Of a DNA stretch of 64,000 nucleotides, positions 8,421-17,905 are shown piece after piece. Position 1 is the stretch's first letter, and the number at the start of each line of letters is the position of its first letter. The DNA comes from Veillonella sp. VA137 (lineage in GTDB: Bacteria; Bacillota; Negativicutes; Veillonellales; Veillonellaceae). The position numbers were made by a program, and so were the translations under genes. Under the pieces are notes generated by a model. The model saw only the letters and a program-made list of their open reading frames with translations. It did not search any database and was not told the origin of the DNA. The stretch lies in the NCBI RefSeq assembly GCF_003992015.1, contig NZ_RQVK01000007.1, positions 1-64,000 of the forward strand. The letters are read 5' to 3'.

Positions 8421-9750
8421 AAATATTCGGCGCCTAGCTATGAAAGCCTTGGTAGATATACATAGAGATAAGAAGTATGCCAATATTGTATTGCCTCAGT
8501 ATATGATACAAGAAAGATTAGAAGATTTAGATCGTAGATTCTTTACAGAGTTAGTCTATGGTGTGGTGCGTCGTCAAAACTACTTAGATGCGGTTATCGT
8601 TCATTTTACCAAGAAGCCAGTTAAAAAATTATCTCCTTTTGTTTTAGAGATTCTTAGACTTGGAGTGTACCAATTACTCTATATGGATAAGGTGCCATCT
8701 AGTGCTGCTGTGAATGAAAGTGTAAAACTAGCAAAAAAAGTGGCTCCTGGTACAGACCGATTTGTCAACGCAGTACTTCGTAATGTAGACAGACAACGCG
8801 AAGATATTGGTGTAGATGCTTTAGCTACTTCAGAAGCGGAACGAATTTCCTATATTTATAATCAACCTTTGTGGCTAGTCCATTTGTGGATAGAGCAACG
8901 AGGTCTAGAAGAAACAATAGATTTTTGCGAATGGTTCAATGAAACGCCATTATTGACAGCACGCGTGAATACATTACGAATTAGTCGGCATGATTTATTA
9001 GAAGAACTTTCAGAGGCAAATTGGGAAGTAGAGCCTAGTCATATGATTCCAGATGCGATTATCATCAAATCTCACAAAGGACAATTGCAGGAAGCAAAAT
9101 GGGTACAAGAGGGATTGATGACATTCATGGACGAAGCCTCTATGGCTGTAGCTTATGCAGTAGAACCTCAACAACATATGCAGATTTTAGATACCTGTGC
9201 AGCACCGGGAGGTAAAACATTGCATATGGCAACCCTCATGGGTAATACAGGAACCATCGTAGCTACGGATATTCATGAGCATAAAGTAGAACTGTTGCAG
9301 GCAAATGCCAAACGCATGGGTATGTCTAATGTACAGACTCAACAAGGTGATGCTACAGTAAAAGAGGCACAATGGAAAGATTCTTTTGATGCCGTACTAG
9401 TAGATGCGCCATGTTCAGGTCTAGGAATCTTACAGAAGAAACTAGATATGCGGTGGCGAAAAGAAGAATCCCAATTACAAGAATTGCCAAAGTTGCAGCA
9501 ACAAATATTACAAAATGCTAGTTCCTATGTAAAAGTAGGAGGACACTTAGTATATTCTACATGTACTATCAATACTTTGGAAAATGAAGGGGTTGTGGAA
9601 AGATTTTTACAAGATAACCCTAATTTCGTCTTAGAAGATGTGGCTCCACTGTTGCCGTTTGCAGCAGAAGGTTCTATGGTTACTTTATTGCCACACGTAT
9701 ATGATATGGACGGATTTTTTATAGCCCGTTTACGTAAGGAGAGAGCATGA
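8392..9750 (+). CDS. rsmB: 16S rRNA (cytosine-967-C5)-methyltransferase
   Basis: RsmB uses SAM to methylate C967 of 16S rRNA. Residues 10-150 form the NusB-like RNA-binding domain (MKALVDIHRDKKYANIVL...SSAAVNESVKLAKK). The C-terminal Rossmann methyltransferase has the SAM motif LDTCAAPGGKTLHMA and the two catalytic cysteine motifs DAPCSGLG and STCTINTLENE. At 452 aa it is of normal length. It begins inside the DUF116 gene and its stop overlaps the rlmN start (ATGA). Confidence 0.96.
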   Translation: METKQKKEHKNIRRLAMKALVDIHRDKKYANIVLPQYMIQERLEDLDRRFFTELVYGVVRRQNYLDAVIVHFTKKPVKKLSPFVLEILRLGVYQLLYMDKVPSSAAVNESVKLAKKVAPGTDRFVNAVLRNVDRQREDIGVDALATSEAERISYIYNQPLWLVHLWIEQRGLEETIDFCEWFNETPLLTARVNTLRISRHDLLEELSEANWEVEPSHMIPDAIIIKSHKGQLQEAKWVQEGLMTFMDEASMAVAYAVEPQQHMQILDTCAAPGGKTLHMATLMGNTGTIVATDIHEHKVELLQANAKRMGMSNVQTQQGDATVKEAQWKDSFDAVLVDAPCSGLGILQKKLDMRWRKEESQLQELPKLQQQILQNASSYVKVGGHLVYSTCTINTLENEGVVERFLQDNPNFVLEDVAPLLPFAAEGSMVTLLPHVYDMDGFFIARLRKERA

Positions 9751-10796
9751 TAGAATTAATTGGACTTTCATTGCCAGCTTTAAGTAAATTTGTGACAGAT
9801 GGAGGGTTTCCCAAATTTAGAGCGAAGCAGATTATGGATTATATCTATCAACGTCACGTATTCTCTATGGAAGATATGTTACAGCTTCCACAGACAATGC
9901 GTGAATGGCTTACCACACACTGTACGATTACATTACCTACAGTGGTGCGAGAATCTACTAGTTCTGATGGAAATACAAAAAAATTATTGCTCAGATTTTC
10001 TGATGGTCATCAAGTAGAAACGGTACTGATGAAGCAACACTATGGTAACTCTGTGTGTTTGTCATCTCAAGTGGGATGTGCAATGGGATGCATTTTTTGT
10101 GCATCTACTACAGAAGGTTTATTCCGAAATCTAACAGTAGCTGAAATTGTAGGTCAGTTATTACTCTTTGAAAGCATCATCAAAGAAGAAGTGCACTCTA
10201 TCGTTGTCATGGGATCAGGAGAGCCATTACAAAACTTTGATCATACTATGGAAGCATTGCAATTTATTCATGAAAAAGAAAGCTTTAATATAGGCTATCG
10301 TCGAATGACGGTGTCCACTTGTGGATTAGTACCGAATATTTATCGCTTTGCAGAACTGGGCTTGCCTATTACATTGGCACTATCCTTGCACGCTACGACA
10401 GATGAAAGTCGAAAGAAAATTATGCCTATAGGAGCCACCTATGCGTTACAAGATGTACTAGATGCCGTGGCGGAGTATTATCGACAGACGGATCGCCGTG
10501 TGACCTTTGAATATATTTTGATTCAAGATGTGAACTCCTCTGAAAAGGAAGCTCATGAACTAGGTATGATTGCAAAAGAGTTTCCTCATTGTAATGTCAA
10601 TTTAATTCCTGTCAATGGAAATGAACATATTAATTTATACAAACCGTCTATAAAAGCTATGCAAGAATTTAAGTCTATTGTCGAATCCTACGGCGTGTCT
10701 GTGACGATTCGTAAAGAAATGGGTGATGAAATTCAAGCAGCTTGTGGACAGTTGAAAATACAACATCAACAATCTTTGAAAGAAGGGATGTTATGA
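9747..10796 (+). CDS. rlmN: Dual-specificity 23S rRNA/tRNA adenine-C2 methyltransferase (radical SAM)
   Basis: RlmN methylates A2503 of 23S rRNA and A37 of some tRNAs. The [4Fe-4S] cysteines lie in GCAMGCIFCAS (C-x3-C-x2-C). MGSGEPLQNFD is the SAM-binding segment. The methyl-carrying cysteine near the C-terminus is seen in EIQAACGQL. The N-terminal region (KFRAKQIMDYIYQR) is the family's small RNA-recognition domain. Four-base overlaps with rsmB and the PP2C gene indicate translational coupling. Confidence 0.97.
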   Translation: MIELIGLSLPALSKFVTDGGFPKFRAKQIMDYIYQRHVFSMEDMLQLPQTMREWLTTHCTITLPTVVRESTSSDGNTKKLLLRFSDGHQVETVLMKQHYGNSVCLSSQVGCAMGCIFCASTTEGLFRNLTVAEIVGQLLLFESIIKEEVHSIVVMGSGEPLQNFDHTMEALQFIHEKESFNIGYRRMTVSTCGLVPNIYRFAELGLPITLALSLHATTDESRKKIMPIGATYALQDVLDAVAEYYRQTDRRVTFEYILIQDVNSSEKEAHELGMIAKEFPHCNVNLIPVNGNEHINLYKPSIKAMQEFKSIVESYGVSVTIRKEMGDEIQAACGQLKIQHQQSLKEGML

Positions 10797-11491
10797 TTAG
10801 TTTAGGAATCAGTAAAACTGGATTAGTTCGCCAACGTAATGAAGATCGTTTTTATGCCCAAGGGCCTCTGCTAATTGTAGCAGATGGTATGGGTGGTTAT
10901 ACCGGTGGAGAATATGCTAGTACCATGGTAGTCGATACGATTGTAGAAGTAGTCAATGAGGCTACTGAAATATCTACCGAAGTATTAAAGAATGCCATTC
11001 TAAAAGCAAATCGTATGGTCTATGAAAAGAGCCAATCCTACAAAGAGTTGGAAGGTATGGGGACTACAGCAGTTGTTGCATACGTACAAGAAGATATCCT
11101 GTATTGGGCGCATGTAGGTGATAGTCGCTTGTACAGGTATGGAGAAGATGGTTTGCACCGTATGACAAAAGATCATTCTATGGTACAGCAATTAGTAGAA
11201 GCAGGAACGATTACTGAAGAAGAAGTCATTCATCATCCGAAACGAAATATGTTGACTCGAGCCATCGGAGTGTATGAAACTGTAGAAGTAGATACAGGCG
11301 TAGTTGAAGTGCATCAGAATGACCGTATCCTATTATGTAGTGACGGTTTGTCTGGTTATATTGAAGAATCTAAGATTGAACAAGTGCTTTCAGAAGAAAA
11401 CAATGAAAGTAGAGCTTTGGAAGATTTAGTGCACCTTGTATATGATGCGGGAGCACGAGATAATGTAACAATCGTACTTGGACGTATATAA
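10793..11491 (+). CDS. prpC: PP2C-family serine/threonine phosphatase (Stp/PrpC)
   Basis: Metal-dependent phosphatase that reverses the PASTA kinase encoded next door. The PP2C motifs are in order: RQRNEDRF (metal Asp), LIVADGMGGYTGGE, WAHVGDSRLYRY, KDHSMVQQLVEAG, ILLCSDGLSGYI and GARDNVTIVL (last metal Asp). The true start is the ATG at 10793 after AGAAGGG, overlapping the rlmN stop; a longer reading from a TTG at 10742 lacks support. Pairing with a PASTA kinase and RsgA is the standard Firmicute arrangement. Confidence 0.95.
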   Translation: MISLGISKTGLVRQRNEDRFYAQGPLLIVADGMGGYTGGEYASTMVVDTIVEVVNEATEISTEVLKNAILKANRMVYEKSQSYKELEGMGTTAVVAYVQEDILYWAHVGDSRLYRYGEDGLHRMTKDHSMVQQLVEAGTITEEEVIHHPKRNMLTRAIGVYETVEVDTGVVEVHQNDRILLCSDGLSGYIEESKIEQVLSEENNESRALEDLVHLVYDAGARDNVTIVLGRI

Positions 11492-11502
11492 AGAGGTGAC
11501 TT

Positions 11503-13404
11503 ATGGATAGACATACATTAGTGGGATTGGTCTTTGACCATCGCTATGAGGTACAACAGAAGATAGGCGTTGGTGGTATGGCCGATGTATATCGTGGGAA
11601 AGATACACTATTGGGACGACCTGTGGCTATTAAAATTCTGCATCAAAATTTTGGTAGCGATCAAGACTTTGTGGCCCGTTTTAAACGGGAAGCACAAGCG
11701 GCAGGGAAGCTAAATCATCCCAATGTAGTGAGCATGTACGATGTTGGATTTGATCAGGGCTTTCATTACATCATTATGGAATATGTATCTGGATGTACGT
11801 TGAAAGAATACATTCAGCATCATGGCGCTCAGGTGACTGTGCAAGAAGCTGTAAAAATTACAGTAGCCATTGCAGAGGGCCTTGAGCATGCCCACATGAT
11901 GGGCATCGTTCACTGTGACGTAAAGCCACATAATATATTGATTACTGATTCTGGACGTGTAAAGGTAACAGATTTTGGTATTGCCAGAGCGATTAACTCA
12001 GCTACGACGATGATGTATACCAATTCTGTGATGGGGTCAGCCCATTATATTTCTCCAGAACAAGCTAGTGGTAAGAGCATCAATGTGAGTACCGATATTT
12101 ATTCATTAGGGGTTGTCCTTTATGAATTGTTAACGGGAGAAGTTCCTTTTAGAGGGGAAACGCCTGTTAGTGTGGCATTACAACATGTGAAAGACCCTGT
12201 AGTAGCACCACGTATTAAGAATGCTATGATTCCACCACAATTAGAGCAAGTGGTATTAATAGCTTTAGAAAAAGAGCCAGGCAAACGGTTTGGATCTATC
12301 TCTGAAATGATTCAGGCGTTACGGATGTCATTAGGCTATCGTGGTGGCACATCAGCACGGCCGATGCAACATGACTTTGCGACACAAGTGTTGCCTCCAT
12401 TGGAGACAGAGGCCTTGGAAGAAGAGGAAGAACAACAAGAAGGCATATTGGCAAAATTAGGTAGCTTGCCACAAAAATATGTCATTGGTGGTGCTGTATT
12501 TGCATTCTTACTTGCCTTTTTATGGGCCTTCTTGAGCTTTGGCAACTTCTGGAGTAATTCTACTGTAGACGTACCGAATGTGGTAGGTAAACAGTTAAGT
12601 GTAGCTACAAGATTGTTAGAAGAACGACATCTACGGGTATCTAGCTCAGAAGTAACGAATTCGGATGTGCCGGCAGGACAGGTCATTTCACAGAGCCCTG
12701 AAGCAGGGGAATCTGTCAAAGAACGGCGTGTGGTACACTTAGTAGTCAGCAAAGGTGCAGGAGATATCACGATACCAGACTTGCAAGGTATGAGCTTTGA
12801 CCAAGCTAGAGAAAAATTAAAAGCGTTAGGCTTATCAATTGGTAAAATATCTTATGAAAGTGATTCTAGTAAAGAAGATGGTGTAGTGATCAGCCAAGGC
12901 CTACAAGCTGGAGGCAAAGCTTCCAAAGGGGCCACTGTAGATATTACGATTAATCAAACTAAATCGACTACTGTAGAGATTCCGAATGTTGTGGGTATGA
13001 CCATTAAAGAAGCGAAAGAAGCTTTAGGAAATTTAGGCTTAAGCATTAGTAAAATTTCTGGTTCTAATGAAGATTCTGCTGTTGTTACAGCTGTCAGCCC
13101 TGCTCCAGGGTCTTCGGTGAAACGAGATGAAAGTATCACATTGGTTGGACAACCAAAAGATGGCAAAAAAGACGGAGCCAATGCGAAACAAGGTACTACG
13201 AAAGGTGTTGTGGATGTAACGGTGCCGAATGGACGTGCCTCGCAACATGTGAAATTAGTAGTCATCGATGATGACGGTGGACGTGTTGTCTATGATGGCA
13301 CTAATGCACCAGGAGATCGCATTGTAAAGAGTGTGTCTGGATCCGGCAATGTACGAGTTCAGATTTACTTAAATAATGCATTAGTACAAGAGCAATCCTT
13401 ATAG
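11503..13404 (+). CDS. prkC: PASTA-domain serine/threonine protein kinase (PrkC/PknB type)
   Basis: A membrane kinase that senses muropeptides or lipid II through extracellular PASTA domains and phosphorylates cytosolic targets. Residues 14-275 form the kinase: glycine loop GVGGMADVYRG, VAIKIL (lysine), HCDVKPHN catalytic loop (residues 137-144), DFGIARA and SPEQASG. An acidic linker (LETEALEEEEEQQ) precedes one membrane helix (about 327-346). Three PASTA repeats follow at roughly 354-420, 422-490 and 494-556 (DVPNVVGK, TIPDLQGM, EIPNVVGM), then a Lys/Gly-rich linker and a beta-rich tail. The residue before the catalytic Asp is Cys instead of the usual Arg. Confidence 0.96.
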   Translation: MDRHTLVGLVFDHRYEVQQKIGVGGMADVYRGKDTLLGRPVAIKILHQNFGSDQDFVARFKREAQAAGKLNHPNVVSMYDVGFDQGFHYIIMEYVSGCTLKEYIQHHGAQVTVQEAVKITVAIAEGLEHAHMMGIVHCDVKPHNILITDSGRVKVTDFGIARAINSATTMMYTNSVMGSAHYISPEQASGKSINVSTDIYSLGVVLYELLTGEVPFRGETPVSVALQHVKDPVVAPRIKNAMIPPQLEQVVLIALEKEPGKRFGSISEMIQALRMSLGYRGGTSARPMQHDFATQVLPPLETEALEEEEEQQEGILAKLGSLPQKYVIGGAVFAFLLAFLWAFLSFGNFWSNSTVDVPNVVGKQLSVATRLLEERHLRVSSSEVTNSDVPAGQVISQSPEAGESVKERRVVHLVVSKGAGDITIPDLQGMSFDQAREKLKALGLSIGKISYESDSSKEDGVVISQGLQAGGKASKGATVDITINQTKSTTVEIPNVVGMTIKEAKEALGNLGLSISKISGSNEDSAVVTAVSPAPGSSVKRDESITLVGQPKDGKKDGANAKQGTTKGVVDVTVPNGRASQHVKLVVIDDDGGRVVYDGTNAPGDRIVKSVSGSGNVRVQIYLNNALVQEQSL

Positions 13405-13412
13405 GAGAAACT

Positions 13413-14273
13413 ATGAAACAAGGTGTTGTAATTAAGAATATGAATGGGTACTTTTATGTGCAAACTCCAAGTGGAGATGTACATGAATGTAAGGTTCGAG
13501 GACGGTTAAAAAAAGAACGATATTCTCTCTTAGTAGGAGATACGGTGCATATTACAGATGATGGTTGGATTGATTCTATTGAAGAGAGAAGAAATTCTTT
13601 ACGTAGACCAGCTATTGCCAATATTGACCAAGTCATTGTAGTCGTAGCCGCGCGAGAGCCAGATATTCATCCTTTATTATTGGATCGTTTATTAGTGATG
13701 ATTCATCATAGTCATATTCCTCCAGTACTAGTGATTAATAAATATGATTTGCATACAGAAGATACGATGAAACTGAAATCTATTTATGAAAATATCGGTT
13801 ACACTGTACTCTGTACGTCCACGTATACCGGTGAAGGGATTGATGAATTACGCCATGTATTACATGGTAAAATCAGTGCCTTTGCCGGCCCTTCTGGAGT
13901 AGGTAAAAGTAGTTTACTCAATGCAGTAGATCCGAATTTTGCCTTTCAAACAGGAGCTGTTAGCGATAAGATTAAACGTGGTCGCCATACGACGCGCCAT
14001 GCCTCTTTATACAGCTTAGATGAAAGTTCGTTCATCATGGATACACCAGGATTTTCAGCTTTAGAGCATACAGGGATGACTGTAGAAGAGTTAGTGCATA
14101 CATTCCCCGAGTTTTGTGACCATGATAGGGGATGCAAGTTTAGTCCTTGTTCCCATAGTCATGAACCTATTTGTTCTGTGAAAAATGCCTTAGCTAATGG
14201 GCAGATTAGTGAGCAACGATACCAATCCTATTTGACAATTAAATCAGAACTTGAAGATCAAAGGAGACGATAA
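13413..14273 (+). CDS. rsgA: Small-ribosomal-subunit biogenesis GTPase
   Basis: RsgA is a circularly permuted GTPase that checks late 30S maturation. An N-terminal OB-fold (to about residue 70) is followed by G4 VINKYD, then G1 GPSGVGKSSLLNA, then G3 MDTPGFS, the permuted order that defines the family. The C-terminal zinc site is CDHDRGCKFSPCSHSHEPIC. Length (286 aa) is normal. It follows the kinase by eight bases; rpe starts immediately after its stop. Confidence 0.96.
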   Translation: MKQGVVIKNMNGYFYVQTPSGDVHECKVRGRLKKERYSLLVGDTVHITDDGWIDSIEERRNSLRRPAIANIDQVIVVVAAREPDIHPLLLDRLLVMIHHSHIPPVLVINKYDLHTEDTMKLKSIYENIGYTVLCTSTYTGEGIDELRHVLHGKISAFAGPSGVGKSSLLNAVDPNFAFQTGAVSDKIKRGRHTTRHASLYSLDESSFIMDTPGFSALEHTGMTVEELVHTFPEFCDHDRGCKFSPCSHSHEPICSVKNALANGQISEQRYQSYLTIKSELEDQRRR

Positions 14274-14274
14274 A

Positions 14275-14922
14275 ATGATTCAAATTGCCCCATCTATGTT
14301 ATCGGCAGATTTTTCTAATTTGCGAGAAGATATTCGTACTATCGAAGAAGGTGGTGCTGACGTATTACATATTGATGTGATGGATGGACATTTTGTGCCA
14401 AACCTAACATTTGGTGCTCCTGTGGTAAAAGCGTTGCGTCCACATACGAAATTGCCTTTTGATGTACATTTAATGGTAGAAAATCCAGGTGATTATGTAG
14501 AAGAGTATGCCAAGATAGGGGTGGAGTATTTCACCTTTCATTGGGAAGCTGTGCCACATGTGCATCGTTTGATTCAAGCTATCAAAGCAACTGGTATGAA
14601 AGCAGGCGTTTCTTTAAATCCATCTACGCCAGTTTCCTTACTGGAAGATATTGCAGAAGATTTAGATTTAATTTTAATTATGAGTGTAAATCCAGGATTT
14701 GGCGGCCAATCGTTTATTCATAATGCAGTGAAGAAAGTAAAGCAAGCTCGAGAACTATTGGACTCGGTAGGCAATACAAAAGCTGTTGTAGAAGTAGATG
14801 GTGGTATTAACTTGGAAACAGCTCCATTAGTTCGTGAAGCAGGGGCTACTCTATTAGTGGCCGGATCAGCTGTATTTGGTGCAGCAGATCGTGCAGATAT
14901 GATTGCTAAACTACGAGGCTAA
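14275..14922 (+). CDS. rpe: Ribulose-phosphate 3-epimerase
   Basis: Interconverts ribulose 5-phosphate and xylulose 5-phosphate in the pentose-phosphate pathway. A TIM barrel of 215 residues: IAPSMLSADFSNL, DVLHIDVMDGHFVPNLTFG (metal/catalytic His and Asp), DVHLMVENP, MSVNPGFGGQSF and VDGGIN, all family signatures. The ATG at 14275 follows AAAGGAGAC; the in-frame ATG at 14251 lies inside rsgA and is rejected. Confidence 0.97.
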   Translation: MIQIAPSMLSADFSNLREDIRTIEEGGADVLHIDVMDGHFVPNLTFGAPVVKALRPHTKLPFDVHLMVENPGDYVEEYAKIGVEYFTFHWEAVPHVHRLIQAIKATGMKAGVSLNPSTPVSLLEDIAEDLDLILIMSVNPGFGGQSFIHNAVKKVKQARELLDSVGNTKAVVEVDGGINLETAPLVREAGATLLVAGSAVFGAADRADMIAKLRG

Positions 14923-14923
14923 G

Positions 14924-15289
14924 ATGATTCGAGTAGGTACAGATATCATAGAAATTCATCGTATGGAACAAGCGATTGAAAGGGATAGTTTTTTACAACG
15001 AGTATTTACAGAATACGAACGAAACTATGCGTGGGGACGTAACAAACAAGCAGCAGCATCCTTTGCGGGCATTTTTGCGGCTAAAGAAGCGTGTGTAAAA
15101 GCCTTGGGGACAGGATTTCGCCATGGTTCGTGGCAAGATATAGAAGTGACGCATGATGCTTGGGGAGCTCCTGTTTTGACTTGTACCGGTTATTTTGGAC
15201 AACAAATGAAAGCCTTAGGATATGAAACGATGCAAGTTTCTATTAGTCATTGTCGTGAATATGCTACGAGTACTGTCATTGTATATTAG
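14924..15289 (+). CDS. acpS: Holo-[acyl-carrier-protein] synthase
   Basis: Attaches 4'-phosphopantetheine from CoA to a serine of acyl carrier protein. The 121-residue protein has the two metal-binding motifs: VGTDIIEIHRM (Asp) and FAAKEACVKALGTGF (Glu). The ATG at 14924 lies just after the rpe stop with a weak GAGG site; an upstream ATG at 14903 is inside rpe. It sits directly before nnrD/nnrE, a common Firmicute pairing. Confidence 0.95.
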   Translation: MIRVGTDIIEIHRMEQAIERDSFLQRVFTEYERNYAWGRNKQAAASFAGIFAAKEACVKALGTGFRHGSWQDIEVTHDAWGAPVLTCTGYFGQQMKALGYETMQVSISHCREYATSTVIVY

Positions 15290-15300
15290 AGGATAGACCT

Positions 15301-16896
15301 ATGCGACTATTAACACCAAAGCAAGTTAACATAGTAGATCAATATATTGAAAGTTTAGGACTTCCAGTATCTCATTTAATGGAACAAGCGGGACGATCTG
15401 TTTTTGAGGTAGTACATAGATATATACAAGAAGTAAAGGGGCCCAAGGGAGTTTTATTTCTTTGTGGCATTGGCAATAACGGTGGTGATGCCTTAGTGGC
15501 AGCACGATTGTTAACAGAAGTGCCTGAAGTGACGCCCTATGTTGTTGTATGTGGGAATCCAGAAGAAGGTTCTCCTTTGTTTCAACAACAATGGAAGGTG
15601 GTACATACTCTAGAAGATACGATTACGATTGTGACTGATGAGATGATGGAGTTTAATGGAAATCTAATACCCTCCCATATATTACGGGATGTAAGTGTTG
15701 TGGTAGATGGTGTGTTTGGTACAGGTTTCCATGGTGAACTACCCAAACAGATAGGAACTATCTTTGAGCAATGTAAAGCATGGCGTTGTAATAGTGAGAC
15801 ACGAACATGTATTGCCATCGATATTCCTAGTGGTGTGAACGGCTTAACAGGAAATGCCGACGCCTTTTCATTCAGAGCAGATGAAACAATTACATTGTTA
15901 GCTCCTAAAGTGGGAATGCTCATGTATCCAGGGCGTCAATGCGTAGGGAAAATGACTTTAGGCAGTATTGGATATCCTTTTCCCCATCATGCATTAGGGG
16001 AATCTGATCAGAATTGTCAGGAAATCTATTGGAACAATGCAGATTCCTTGCATGTAGAGCCTCGTTCTCCTATTGCCCATAAAGGGATAAATGGACATGT
16101 CTATATTGTGGGTGGTTCTCCGGGGATTTATGGGGCCCCTATATTAAGTGCTGAAGGAGCATTACGTAGTGGAGCTGGAAAAGTCACTATACTGTCTGGT
16201 ACAAATGAGTTAGATGCGTTGCGTTCCTTGAGTCGACCTGAAATGATGATTCGTGATTGTAACAATGTAGAACAACTAGATGGGAACAGTACAGTAGTCA
16301 TTGGCCCTGGTGGTGGCAGGAGTAATACTGATAGGAAACATTTACTTCAATGGATGCAATCTGTTACAGATAGCCACATGGTACTTGATGCAGATGGGCT
16401 CATAGCGATTTCTAATGATGTATCGCTGTTAAAACAGTGCTCGTATACATTAGGTAAGAAAGGGTATGTCGTTGTAGTAACACCGCATTTAGGCGAATTC
16501 TCTGCTCTTACAGGAAAAAGTATAGGAGACATTAACCAAGATCCTATTGGATATGCTAGTGAATTTGCGAAAGAACACGGCGTATATGTTGTCCTAAAAG
16601 GACAACCTACTATAATGGCTACGCCTAATGGTAAGGTGTTTGTAACAACGAATGGTAACCCATATATGGGGACTGGTGGCATGGGTGATGTATTAGCTGG
16701 TGTTATTGGTTCTATGTTGAATCAAGAACAGGATCCTACAAATGCAATCAATGTTGCAATATATGCCCATAGTCGAGCCGGAGATATAGCCTTAGAGGAC
16801 CTTGGTCCTGGGTTTACTCCTACAGAGGTGGCACAGCGAATTGGACGTGTATTACCAACGATAGATGGTTATATGCAGATGATACCTCTGAGATAA
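15301..16896 (+). CDS. nnr: Bifunctional NAD(P)H-hydrate epimerase / ADP-dependent NAD(P)H-hydrate dehydratase
   Basis: Repairs hydrated, inactive NADHX/NADPHX. The N-terminal YjeF_N epimerase domain (about 1-215) has GIGNNGGDALVAARLL and AIDIPSGVNG. The C-terminal ribokinase-like dehydratase (about 235-525) has HKGINGHVYIVGGSPG, IGPGGGRSN, VTPHLGEFSALTG and NPYMGTGGMGDVLAGVIG (ADP-binding/catalytic Asp). At 531 aa it is the full fused form. Last gene of the close-packed run that starts at priA. Confidence 0.95.
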   Translation: MRLLTPKQVNIVDQYIESLGLPVSHLMEQAGRSVFEVVHRYIQEVKGPKGVLFLCGIGNNGGDALVAARLLTEVPEVTPYVVVCGNPEEGSPLFQQQWKVVHTLEDTITIVTDEMMEFNGNLIPSHILRDVSVVVDGVFGTGFHGELPKQIGTIFEQCKAWRCNSETRTCIAIDIPSGVNGLTGNADAFSFRADETITLLAPKVGMLMYPGRQCVGKMTLGSIGYPFPHHALGESDQNCQEIYWNNADSLHVEPRSPIAHKGINGHVYIVGGSPGIYGAPILSAEGALRSGAGKVTILSGTNELDALRSLSRPEMMIRDCNNVEQLDGNSTVVIGPGGGRSNTDRKHLLQWMQSVTDSHMVLDADGLIAISNDVSLLKQCSYTLGKKGYVVVVTPHLGEFSALTGKSIGDINQDPIGYASEFAKEHGVYVVLKGQPTIMATPNGKVFVTTNGNPYMGTGGMGDVLAGVIGSMLNQEQDPTNAINVAIYAHSRAGDIALEDLGPGFTPTEVAQRIGRVLPTIDGYMQMIPLR

Positions 16897-16932
16897 TCGT
16901 GATAATACGTAGAAATTAGAAAGTACTTCAAA

Positions 16933-17862
16933 ATGAAAAAAACAATATATAAATATCTACTCTTGTTAGGTGTGTTGGTAGTATCACTACTTAGCCTACT
17001 AGGTTGTGGAAAAGAACTTTCACAGGTGAATGCAAATGTTGCAAAGACAGAAGTCAGTCAATCTACGCAAGCACCAACTGGTACTATGAAAGTTCATGTA
17101 CTAGATATCGGACAAGGAGATGCAATTTTACTCCAAATTGGTGATAGATTTTCCATGATTGATACAGGTGATATTGAACATAGACCACAGGTGGTCGCCT
17201 TATTAAAAAAATATGGTGTGAAGGAATTAGAAAATGTCATTTTGACACATCCTCATGCGGACCATATTGGCGGTTTCTATGCTATTGCCAAAGCAATCCC
17301 GATTAAACATGTCTATGATAATGGCATCGATATCGATAGTGGTACCTATAGAACCTATTTAAAAACGATAGAGACAAAACAGATTCATCGTGAAACACTT
17401 CATAAAGTTGATCGGTTAGACTTAGGAAATGGAGCGTATTTTGAGGTCTATGCCCCTTGGAAAGGGGAAGTGATGGCTGACAAAAAAGGTGAAGTTCATC
17501 AAAATAATAACTCCATTGTAGGTAAGCTGACATTTGGTAAGTTTTCTATGCTTATGACTGGTGACGCGGAAAAAGAAGAAGAAGCACGTCTTATTAAAGA
17601 GCAAAATACAAAAATGTCTAGTAAAGTCTTAAAAGTGGGACACCATGGTAGTAATGGTTCCAGTCAAAAAGATTTTATTCGTTCTGTTCGACCAGAAGCA
17701 GCTGTTATTTCTGCAGGTTTACATAATTCGTATGGACATCCTGGTGAGAAAGCTATGGCACGTTTATTGGAGGAACATGTAGATATCTATCGTACAGATA
17801 CAATGGGGACTGTTACCATTCGGACAAATGGTACAGACTATGATATCCAACGAGAACGATAA
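16933..17862 (+). CDS. ComEC/Rec2-like metallo-beta-lactamase-fold lipoprotein
   Basis: A signal peptide with lipobox (LLSLLGC, Cys at about residue 25) predicts a lipid-anchored exported protein. The rest is the metallo-hydrolase fold seen in the C-terminal domain of ComEC and stand-alone relatives: DIGQGDAILLQIG, MIDTGD, THPHADHIGGF (H-x-H-x-D-H metal site), MTGDAEKEEE, KVGHHGSNGSS and SYGHPGEKAM. Such proteins are suspected nucleases or phosphodiesterases. The function here is not proven, and no ComEC channel domain is attached. The ribosome site is weak. It follows nnr by 36 bases. Confidence 0.8.
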   Translation: MKKTIYKYLLLLGVLVVSLLSLLGCGKELSQVNANVAKTEVSQSTQAPTGTMKVHVLDIGQGDAILLQIGDRFSMIDTGDIEHRPQVVALLKKYGVKELENVILTHPHADHIGGFYAIAKAIPIKHVYDNGIDIDSGTYRTYLKTIETKQIHRETLHKVDRLDLGNGAYFEVYAPWKGEVMADKKGEVHQNNNSIVGKLTFGKFSMLMTGDAEKEEEARLIKEQNTKMSSKVLKVGHHGSNGSSQKDFIRSVRPEAAVISAGLHNSYGHPGEKAMARLLEEHVDIYRTDTMGTVTIRTNGTDYDIQRER

Positions 17863-17905
17863 TAGAGTGTATTATATAAGGGTCTAAATTAGGGGAGGTA
17901 TAGAA

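Noticed and set aside
12336-12770. 144-codon minus-strand frame rich in Ser/Thr/Cys
   Set aside because: It lies wholly within the PASTA kinase gene; the composition reflects reverse reading of acidic and PASTA codons.
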